Assembly: GCA_015698045.1 (NCBI GenBank)
Contig: BLAL01000020.1
Location: forward strand, 682,001 to 746,000
DNA from: Rhizophagus clarus
Taxonomy: Eukaryota; Glomeromycota; Glomeromycetes; Glomerales; Glomeraceae
Length of the DNA stretch: 64,000 bases
Direction of reading: 5' to 3'
Below, in pieces: positions 23,061-32,510 of this stretch. The position numbers and the translations under genes are program-made. The first letter of the stretch is position 1. Each line of letters opens with the position of its first letter. The notes beneath the pieces are model-generated. The model had not been told where the DNA came from, did no database searches, and saw only the letters and a list, made by a program, of their open reading frames with translations.

Positions 23061-23780
23061 ATAATTAAAGCACATAGATATAGTAAATATAAACATTCAT
23101 ACATAAAAATATCGATATACTACCTCAATTTTATTTCATTGTCCACATATTTATTAGGTTTTTACAGCGTAATTCTAAATGATCAAAGTATGATATGTAA
23201 CCTGAAGCGCGATTCTAGGTTAAACCGGGAAAAAAATTTTTTCACAATCGGTGGCTTAGAAATTTGATGATCTGCAACTCAAGTGACATGGAAGTTAGTG
23301 TTTCTTTTTCTTTAATTTAACAATGTTTCTGTTCTCTTAATTTTATTAAATGTTCATGTCTTTTTATCCTCTCATTTTCAAAATTTTCGTATAGTTAACT
23401 CAGAAGACCATTTAAGCGAATTTATTTTTTTACCTTAAGGTAAAAATTGACAAGAATTACAATATGTATTCTTTTATGGCGTGAGTAAAGAAGTCTGCGA
23501 ATCTGAAAACTCTCTTCTCCCTTTATTCTCTAACTCTCGAGTGCCATTCTTTATTCTTAGATCTCTCACATGAATATCTATATTCAAGATTAATAGGATT
23601 TGGAACTAGATCCGTTTGCCATAGAATCAATGCGCAGATGCCGAAGTATTATTTCTAGAAACCATGTTCCATTTGGAAATGATGAATATAATCAATGAAT
23701 TTTTGAGGAATCCTCCATAGGTCTTTGATCCTTAACACGGCATCGACAATAAATACTGACCCTGACTCGGCAATCAGTCC

Positions 23781-24473
23781 ATGGCTTCCTCTTTTGATCT
23801 TCCGATTGAACAACGTAGTGATACTCGCAACTCAACTCGGCGTCCTCTCGCAATTTTTGGATTAGGTCCAGATGAATTTCTTACCTCAACATTGAATCGT
23901 CATTTCTCAGGATATGGCAAGATTGATTTAGTTCGAAGGAAATCATTAGATACTAAAGAAAGTAGATTTTAAGAAAAATCCAAATTTCAACCCCTACTTA
24001 TATAGAATCTATAAGCCGTCAATCCCTACTGTCGTTAACATGATTAATAGATATAGGAAAACATATAAATTATAGATAATATTTATTACATCACATACAG
24101 CTCATGGGACATTTTTAATTGTATGTCTCTAAGAAATATAAAACGCTGTTGCGCATTCAGCTACAACTCCTAACAATATCTATCGGGATGAGGTTATGGT
24201 TTGTTCTTATGAAACTATTGACGTCATATTCTCTGATGAATGGGAGAGCCACCTCTTAAAATATTGTGATCAATTACACATAAAAAGGTATATTTTAATT
24301 TAAAGATCTAATATTATTTAAATATTAAATAATACTAATTAAATTTTATTTATAGAAAAATATGCGGAAAGAGATTTTGCATGGTTTATATAATTACTGT
24401 CGGGTCACATTTTGTGGATGAGACTATAAAGAATAGGCGTACATCTTGTAGACAATATGGCTACTTTTCATAA
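23781..24473 (+). pseudogene. Three-exon RRM-like protein gene with two in-frame stops
   Basis: Exon 1 (23781-23961) reads MASSFDLPIEQRSDTRNSTR, then RPLAIFGLGPDEFLTSTLNR and HFSGYGKIDLVRR: a beta strand, a helix and the F-x-x-Y-G-x-I segment typical of the first half of an RNA-recognition motif. After a 139-bp GTAGAT...ATACAG intron, exon 2 (24101-24287) continues THGTFLIVCL, stop, EI, stop, NAVAHSATTPNN (RRM strand 3 and helix 2-like), then YRDEVMVCSYETIDVIFSDE. After a 68-bp GTATAT...TTATAG intron, exon 3 (24356-24473) ends VDETIKNRRTSCRQYGYFS. Intron phases agree throughout and would give 161 codons. The two TAA codons at 24130 and 24139 break it. The RRM call is from pattern only. Confidence 0.55.
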
Positions 24474-25680
24474 AATAAAAGAGCAGTAAAAAAAGTTGTA
24501 TATATTAGAGGAATACATTGTACTTTACTTCCAGTAATATTATTAGGCAGTATTATTGCATTAGATATCATGCAAAGAAGTTGTAATAAGGAATGATTTT
24601 TTAATTTTGTTTTGGCTAAAGTGGCAAGTTTAATAATAAGCTAAATTTATATTTGATAAACAAATATTACATACTTATAATTTTTATTAAAAAAAAAATA
24701 GGAATTACAGTATAGAAAATTGAGTTGATTTAATAATAGTATATATTATTATTTACTTTTTTATTAGTTAATAGATTATAAATATAAAAAAATATTGTTT
24801 TAATATAACTAATTATATTTTCAATTTTTTTAAAAAAATATATTTAAAATATTAATTGTCTTTTATATAAATTTATTCTTCACTTTATTAAAAGTATTTT
24901 TACCAAATTATTTTTAAATTATATTAGAAAATTCACTTTTATTTTTATTTTTATTTGACAAGACGAAGAAAAATACAAAGAGATTTACAACAAATACTCA
25001 AATGAGTTAGTCTGCAGTAAAGTTTTGGCTGTATATTCATAACTAACTATGGATATGACAAAGCTAAACTATGATACTGGCTCTTGACAAATGATCCAAC
25101 TAACATTTACCACGTCCTCTACAAACCCTGCTATATAGATACAACACATGTAAAATCCCCTTACAATCCTGTGCATTAAAGCACCTCGTCTCTTCTGAAG
25201 AAGTTTCATCAAGTAGACTATGCTGGATCTTAAATCCCAATTTTCTATTAAGGAAGAAAAATTGTAACAACCTATCACCACTAACACCATCACCATCAAA
25301 AAAGAATATAATAATTCAACTGTAACTATGGTTGTTAAAAATTATAATGACTAGGTTAGGGAAAAAAAATACGCAGCTGAGATTCAAAGAGTACTCAGAA
25401 ACCTTTTCCAAAAAAAAGGGGCCACAGTGCAAAAGCCTGGTAAAAATAAAATAAAAAAATAAAAACAAAAACAAATTACAAAAAAAAGAAAAAATATAAA
25501 ATTTCTAGGGATTGTAAAAAAAAAAGGAATTTAATTGTAAATAAACCTAGAAATGTTTCAAAGAAGTGTAATGTATAATTAGCTATCCTCCGTTACCAGA
25601 AGATGTAAGAAGTCTGGAACCAGTCTATATTAGAAAATTCATTAATTAATAAAATAAAAATTATAATATTATTTTCATAA
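24474..25680. other. AT-rich intergenic stretch with a purine/T-rich unknown segment
   Basis: 24540-25000 is AT desert. 25015-25640 is less AT-rich and contains 'gactaggttagggaaaaaaa', 'cgcagctgagattcaaagag' and 'ccacagtgcaaaagcctggt', which looks like a dispersed repeat (possibly SINE-like) though no polymerase III box is convincing. A 76-codon minus-strand frame at 25069-25299 overlaps it and cannot be supported as a gene. Confidence 0.3.
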
Positions 25681-25689
25681 ATAAGTCTA

Positions 25690-26282
25690 ATTGTAACAAC
25701 CTGTTACAAATATTATTTGTAACAATCTAATTGGCGCATTTTTATTGGTCAGTTTGAATCACGTGATGTTATACAAATCTAAAAAAGGAAATTTTTGTTC
25801 CCAAAAAAAATGGAAAATTTTGTTGTACAAGGTTATACAGACTTCCATAAAAGAGGGTCATCTAAAGCAGGGGTAAGTCACCCAATTTATACAAATTTTT
25901 GGCCTGCATTACGGCATTAAGAAATTGCGAATATGACAAATAGGGTGTGATATATAGGAATTTATTAACCGAAAAATTTTTGTTACCAGAATACTTAATA
26001 AAAATGAAAGAGTAGAGGGTGTGATATGGGTGACAAATATTTTACCATGATCATGTGATTTGCCCGCTTTAGATATCCCCTATAAAAGGAAATTTCTTTG
26101 CTGATCACTTGGTGGAAAAAGGGTTTTTGTTAAATAAGTCAAAAATGATATTCAAAATCATCTTTGCCATTCTAAATAAACTTGCTAAAAAGGCAAAAAT
26201 ACACTTATTATAATATTTTTTAAAAGTTTATATAATATAACTTTCTTATAATTTTTTTTTAAGGTTGTTACAAATAATATTT
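25690..26282. repeat. Older repeat interrupted by the 26283-28861 transposon
   Basis: It starts near a palindrome, GTTACAAATATTATTTGTAAC (about 25692-25712), and ends with GTTACAAATAATATTT. The missing half, GTAACAGG, resumes after the transposon at 28866. The last ~130 bp match 39080-39320 on the opposite strand: 'aagtcaaaaat(g/a)atattcaaaa', 'cttgctaaaaaggcaaaaat' and 'tattttttaaaagtttatat'. A ~170-bp inner segment (about 25875-26060) with 'gacaaatagg' and 'gtgtgatatgggtgacaaat' is related to 51880-52065. Confidence 0.5.
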
Positions 26283-28861
26283 GGGGGGCCGCACAGCAAA
26301 ACCTGGGGTTAGGACCGGTCACGTGATTTTGCGATTTTGTGATAATCAAATGCTCACAGGTCTAGCCTTTTAGAAAATAAGGTTTTCGGAGTATAATAAA
26401 ATAGTAAAAAGGGCGTAAAATTAACTTTTTGTCGTTGTCATTTACTTTAAAAACTTTCGCATTTTTTGAATATTATTCTCATTAAATAATATGGAATATG
26501 GAATCTATTTTAATAATAATAGTGCAAATGAAAATATATTGGCTGCTATAACGGAGTTGGAAAATATTTTTTTTATTAAAAATTCAAGTTCTGATAACAA
26601 AAAAAGTACATCAGATAACGAAGAAGTTGAAGTTTCTTCTAATAACTCTAATGATATTGAAAATCTTGAAGAAAATTTCAAAAAAATGCGTTTAAATAAT
26701 TTTGAATTTACAGAAAATAATGATAATTATATTAAAGATAAAGTTTATGATGATGTAAAATTAAAAGTAAAGTGGAAAATACTCATGTTCATTTAAATGT
26801 TTTGAGAAAATTGGTTATGAACAATTTCTTACACATTGGTTAGAATTTGAATGTTTAGATAAAAATATGCGGGATATGGCTATTAAGGGTCAACTTATGG
26901 CTTTTCAAAATACCAATAATAGGAAAACTTCACGTTTCAAATATTGTTTTAATAGCAATCTTCCAATTTGTCATACCACTTATGAGGTACTTGTTGGAGT
27001 TGGTCATACACATTTAGATAATTTAATAAAACATTTCTGAGAATATGGTCTTGAAGAACGTATACATGGTAATACTGGTAAAGCCCCTAAAAACATGAAT
27101 CGCGTTGAAATAAATTATGATATGTCATGTAAAATTTACAATTTTTTAAAGAATTATTCTGAGATACATGGTTTACCCTTACCTGAGCAAAATTTTAGCG
27201 AAATAACAATGCCAATCATATTTCTTCCAACAAGTTATAGCTATATATCAGTATACTGAGATTATATTCAAGTTTATAAAAATGAATATGGAACAGAAGC
27301 ACATGTTATAGCTGAATCAACTTTTCGTAAAATCTGGAAACTTCTAATACCATCACTACAGTTTATGACTCCAAAGTCTGATTTAAAATTAGAGATTCAA
27401 TATATTACAGAACATGAAAAGAAATTGGCAATTACAGAAAAATATTTGAACCACCTGAACCGTGCAAAGCAAAAACGTGATTATTACAGTAATAATATTA
27501 AATGTGCAGTTGAAGATGGCAAACGAAATCCAAATACAACTAGATCACAAATATTATTTAAATCTTTTGAAGGTAGCGCTCATATTGCATATGATTGGGC
27601 CCAAAATGTACAAATTCCATATTCACCTTAACAAATAGGATCCATATTCTTCAAAAGTCCTTGAAAAGTACATTTATTTGGAGTTTGTAATACTGGAAAC
27701 TTTCCACATACAGAACAGACCAATTATATAATTGATGAAGCCGAAATGCCTGATGATAGTAAATAAGGGAAAGGTGTAAATTGTACATTAAGTTTAGTTT
27801 GGCATGCAATTTTAAAATATAATCATGGGGAAAAAAAATTGGTTGTTACATGTGATAATTGTGTTGGTCAGAACAAAAACAATTTTTCTTTATTTTTCTA
27901 TTCATGGTTGATTGATCGTGGATTATATGAAGAAATTGAGTTGAATTTCATGATACCCGGACACACCAAGTTTATTTGTGATAGCTGTTTTGGTCTAATT
28001 AAAGTTCTTTATCGGAAAAGCAAGGTAAATACTATTGATAATATAGTTTCTATTATTGATCGTTCTACTACAGTCCATCTTAATACTTCCCAGCATTATT
28101 TGAATGGAGAAGGTTTTAAATATTATAATTTTAAAGATTACTTTCAAAAGTACAAAAAATTACCTAATATTCAAAAACAACATCATTTTTATTTTACTTC
28201 ACTACATCCTGGGGAAGTTTTCTATAAAGATAAACTCGAAGATGAATATAAAAAGGCTATAATTCATAACTTTCCTTTTGATTCTGATATTCTACCATCT
28301 ACAATTAGCATTAGACCACTTTCTTTGAAGAGACAAGAAGAGCTGCATAAGGAAATTGCACCATACATTGATATACCCTTTCGTGATATCACTTGTCCTA
28401 AGCCAAAGGAACATGAGACAGTTTAAATTAAATTAGTGTAATTATATTCAAAATTTTACAATATAATCGAATAAAATAAGACTGTTTTTTTGCTCACTTA
28501 TTTATTACAGACATTGGCATTTTATAATATTATCATTTAAAATATTTTTAAACTTTAAAATCTCAAAAAAATAAAGTTTTTTGGATTGTTTATTTTTTAC
28601 GAAATAATTAGCAACTTTTTAAAAAAATGTATTATAAAAATTTTATTATAAAATCAAAAAAAAATATGTATAAAAGAAGGAAATAGAAACTAATGTTTTT
28701 AATTATATACCTGCAAAATTTCGTTCTATGTTAAAAAGGCCGTTTCTGAAAAAAATTGTTTTTTTTCGCAATAATCGTCAAAATCGATTGGTTAACTTAA
28801 ACCTTGATTTTCTCAAAATTACATGATTATCGTAACCCCGGCTTTTGCTGTGCAGCCCCCC
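26283..28861 (+). mobile_element. 2.58-kb DNA transposon with ~48-bp TIRs and 4-bp ATTT target duplication
   Basis: The left end is GGGGGGCCGCACAGCAAAAC followed by CTGGGGTTA. The right end, reverse-complemented, is GGGGGGCTGCACAGCAAAAG followed by CCGGGGTTA. The similarity continues through '(a)cgtgattttg/catgtaattttg'. ATTT lies directly outside both ends (26279-26282 and 28862-28865), and removing the element rebuilds GTTACAAATAATATTTGTAAC, a palindrome seen intact elsewhere in the window. One transposase-like gene fills it. A 4-bp duplication is typical of Sola-type elements among others; the superfamily is inference. Confidence 0.8.
26491..28426 (+). pseudogene. DUF7869-type DDE transposase, dead copy
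   Basis: The N-terminal 101 codons (26491-26796) are acidic and Ser/Asn-rich. A ~1-nt frameshift near 26775 then enters a long frame: CSCSFKCFEKIGYEQFL (Cys-x-Cys region), 'DMAIKGQLMAFQ', 'SRFKYCFNSNLPICHTTYEV', 'RIHGNTGKAPKN', 'STFRKIWKLLIPSL', IAYDWAQNVQIPYSP, then 'LVVTCDNCVGQNKNNFSLFF' and 'ELNFMIPGHTKFICDSCFGL', ending 'FRDITCPKPKEHETV'. This order is the pattern of the eukaryotic DUF7869 proteins, thought to be RNase H-fold transposases. The three candidate catalytic Asp residues (YDWAQ, CDNC, CDSCFG) are all present. In-frame stops at 27038, 27257, 27629, 27662 and 27764 make it non-functional. It is the only gene of the surrounding TIR element. Confidence 0.8.
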
Positions 28862-28869
28862 ATTTGTAA

Positions 28870-29204
28870 CAGGTTATTACAAATACATTTATTCTATTTT
28901 TATTATATATTTCTAAAAAAATTGCATGCAATTTTTAATATTTTTATAATAATACTAATTTTCAAATTTTAAAATAATTAATTTCATCATTTCTTAAACT
29001 TTTAATCTAAAGTTTTTACAGAATAACTATTAATATACTATAATATACTTACCAAATTAGTTACAAATTTTTTTTCAATAAATTGTGCAGTATTCTTTTC
29101 TTTTTATCCATCTTCATAATTTTTAATTCAATTAAATAATTCTATTTACAACTTTTTCAGTATATCTTTTAAAAGTTATTATTAAATTCTAAAACAAATA
29201 TATT
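28870..29204. other. AT-rich spacer
   Basis: Low-complexity AT DNA between the end of the interrupted older repeat and the hAT composite. No gene seen. Confidence 0.5.
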
Positions 29205-29477
29205 ATTTAGATTAACTGATGTTACAGGCGAAACTGTTTTGTAATCGGCAAAATATTTCGCCTTTTGAAGTCAAATTCTGAAACTTGGCCCAAACCTTCG
29301 TAACCTGCCCAAATTTCTGTAACTTCTGAAACCTTAAATTTTAAATTACTTAGTGTCTGAAACTTGCCCAAACCTAATTTTATGTTTTTATTAAATTTTA
29401 CATATATTTATTATTTAAAAGATATTTATGATTTATTAAGTACTATATATAATGCATTAATATAAAATTTATAAAAT

Positions 29478-29918
29478 TTATATAGAATCAATTATTTCAT
29501 CAGCTTCAGCAGCTGGATCCCAATCTATATCATTTTTATTTTCAACTATTTCATCTACATCTTGAATATCAACATATTCCTCTTCCATATTATTTTTACT
29601 ATCTTCAATAATTTTATCTAAACTGTTAATAAAAACCTCCGCATTTAGATTTAATACATTACTTAATATCAATTCATTACTTTCATCAAATACTTCTGAA
29701 TTACTATCAACATATTCTTCTTCCATTATTTCAATAAGATCGTCATCCAGATTCAAATATGCATCTACAATAATATCATGCACTTCCTCATTTGATTTTC
29801 CTATACTATAATAAGGTAGTTCCTGTTTCGCGTGTGCATGATAATATGCTAATAGTTTGTACATATTTTCAACTTTATTTACTCCCAGCCTATTTCTCCT
29901 TTTTCCATATAACCAACC
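29478..29918 (-). pseudogene. hAT transposase C-terminal part, copy 1
   Basis: On the minus strand it begins at the inversion junction with TLGWLYGKRRNRLGVNKVEN and continues MYKLLAYYHAHAKQELPYYS. An acidic tail (LDDDLIEIMEEEYVDSNSEV and so on) follows, ending ADEIIDSI at 29478. The WLYGKRRNRL segment is the end of the hAT dimerisation domain. The preceding part of the protein is on the other strand (30187-32206) because of the rearrangement, so it cannot be expressed as one protein. Confidence 0.75.
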
Positions 29919-30186
29919 AAGTGTAGTAGTGTTGCAGGCGAAACTGAAACCTGCCCATAGGTGAAACCTCTAAAACAGGGCAGAACTAGTTTTGTCCCAG
30001 GTGTAAAATCTGAAACTTCTGAAACTTTCTAAACTTCTGAAACTTCTAAAACCTCTGTAACCTCTATAACCCAAAAAAGGAATTGATTGGCCAATTTTTT
30101 ATATATATAATACAAACGTGTAGTACACGCAGTATACAGCTATACAGTTACGTGCAGTTAACTGAAATTAATTTACCCGTTTAAAT

Positions 30187-32206
30187 ATGTCAGATGAATA
30201 TGAAGCTGAGTCTCTGAATGATAGAAGTTTTGGCGGTAGACCAAAATTATTTATATAGGGAACTCATGCAATACAAGGTAAAAGAGTTTCAGTTGGCCAT
30301 TATGAGGCTATCTGTCGATACTGTAATACATTTTGGTACAAAGGTTCTCCTCAAGCTTTAAAAGGACATTTCGCAAATGATTGTTTAGAAATTCTGCTAG
30401 AAATAAAGCAATTTTTTCTAAACAGACTTGCTGCTAAAACTGAAGCTTTTGCAGGTAATAATCAATAAATATCACATAAAAAGCAAAAGTTTAATGAAAA
30501 TTCTAAGCAAAGTCAGACGAAAATAACAGATTTTCATGAAAGCTCAAAACTTTCTCAAGAAAGATATCATGAAATTACTCGAGCATGTGTGAAGGCCTTT
30601 ATCATTTGTGGTATACCTTGGCATGTTATTGAAAACCCATTCTTTATAGAATTGTTAAAAACATTGCACCCAGGATATATGCCTCCCTCAAGAGATAATC
30701 TTTCAGGTGAACTTTTTGCACAAGAAGCAGTCGTTGTAAATCAACAGATAATTAAGGAGTTAAAAAACTCTACATCTTTAACACTATGTAAGAAAAAAAT
30801 AATTCTTTCAAATAATTTTATTATTGTAACTAATTTTTTTACATTTCAATAGTATATGATAGATGGACTAATATGGTAAATGAATCAATCTAGAATTTTC
30901 TTATTCATATGCCCTATCATAAAGAATATTTATGGTATTTAAAGAATCTATTAAAAAAGAGTCATACTGGTGTTTTTTTGGCAAAAGAAATAGAAGATAT
31001 TATTAAACAAATTGGCCTTGAAAAATTTTCCGCTGTAGTATCAGATGCAGGAGCAAATATCCAAAATGCTCGCAAAATAATTTCTGAAAAATATCCAAAT
31101 ATCCTTAGTGTTCATTGTATTGCACATTCAATTAACTTAATTTCTAAGGATATATGTAACACTCCTTTTGCAAATAAGATTTTAACTCGATGCAATACAA
31201 TTGTAACTTTTTTTAAACGAAGCCATCAAGAAGGTTGGTAATATTTTTATTAAAAATTTTATTTTTTTATTTAATTAATAATAATTAAATAATAGGCGCA
31301 GCTTTAAAAAAAGAGTTCAAAAATTATAATGTAAATGGAAGAGGATTAAAACGATGAGTTAATACTCGATGGCATACTATGTTTGATTGTATTGATTCTA
31401 TTAAATATCATAAAGAAGTTTTAGAAAAGGTAATTAAAATTGTTTATTTATATTTATTATTTAAATTATATTTATCAATATATTAATTTCTTTTTATTTA
31501 ATTTAAAGTTACAAGCTGATTATACAAACATACTTTCACAAGCAGTTTTAACTATTTTGAAATTTCGTGCTTTTTTTGATGATGTATGTGCATTGGCATT
31601 TGCATTACACCCTATTAAAAAAGCAATCTTAAAATTAGAATCACAATCATGTATACTTGCTGATTGTTTTATTGGATTAGTACAACTTGGAGCTGCAATT
31701 AAAAAATTGCTCGAGAATAATTATTTTACTTTTCATTATCAATGTATCATAATATTTAATAAACATTATGTAGAATTTGCTAATCTGTTATATTTATTAT
31801 GTTTCTTTTTGCATCCAGGTTATAAAGATTAGTAATAATTAATAGATATTTTATTTAAAATATTTTTAATTTAATTATATTTTATTAAATAATTATCAAT
31901 TGATTCTTAGAAATCTGTTGGACACGTGGAACTTTTCAGAATCTTTTAATTACTGCAGATGAAATTTTTGAAAAAATTGGAAAATCAAAATCTGCACGAA
32001 AGGAATTAATGTATCAAATGAAAAAATATCATACACGCCAGGTGCTGTTTGATATTGAATTAGGAGATACTGAATTTCCAACCATTTGGTGGCTTTCTAT
32101 AAAAAATAATTTTTCTAAACGAAAAGATTATTTGGTGCAATTGGCACTTAAATTATTCTCGATTACACCCCATGCAGCTGGATGTAAAAGAGTTTGATCT
32201 ATACTT
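30187..32206 (+). pseudogene. hAT transposase N-terminal and central part, copy 1
   Basis: ATG at 30187 (MSDEYEAESLNDRSFGGRPK) leads to a BED-type zinc finger with C-x2-C and H-x5-C, ICRYCNTFW then LKGHFANDC. Introns with GT...AG borders interrupt it near 30790-30852, 31241-31293, 31431-31508 and 31831-31909. Central blocks are YDRWTNMVNESI, KFSAVVSDAGANIQNARKII and VHCIAHSINLISKDIC (DUF659/hAT RNase H core). The last block is FPTIWWLSIKNNFSKRKDYL followed by FSITPHAAGCKRV (dimerisation). Stops follow LFI, NNQ and NESI, so it is dead. It ends exactly at the rearrangement junction, where the expected WSTLGWLYGK continuation is missing. Confidence 0.8.
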
Positions 32207-32510
32207 TAATGTTGCAGGCAAAACTGTTTTATGATCGGTAAAATGTTTCACCTTTTGAAGTCAAATTCTGAAACTTGGCCTAAACCTCCGTAACCTGCCC
32301 AAATTTCCGTAACTTTTGAAACCTTAAATTTTAAATTACTTAATGTCCGAAACTTACCCAAACCTAATTTTATGTTTTTATTAAATTTTACATATATTTA
32401 TTATTTTAAAAGATATTTATGATTTATTAAGTACTATATACAATGCATTAATATGAAATTTACAAAATTTACATAGAATCAATTATTTCATCAGCTTCAG
32501 CAGCTGGATC

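Larger units (their letters stand above)
20905..23285. repeat. Segmental duplication, distal copy (partner 15530-18000)
   Basis: The homology spans the whole decayed gene and its upstream flank. Shared landmarks are TTCGATATTGTGCCTAAAGT, 'gatagcgttttggacgaacc', 'tctttctattgga', 'acaagttttgattt', 'ggtcggtgtcaagga', 'aaccacgcaattaacttaaa', 'aatataaacattcata' and 'aatcggtggcttagaaatt'. Copy B carries an extra segment at 22890-23060. Confidence 0.7.

Noticed and set aside
25069..25299. 76-codon minus-strand ORF
   Set aside because: It sits in a likely dispersed repeat and has no splice context or family resemblance; not enough to support a gene.
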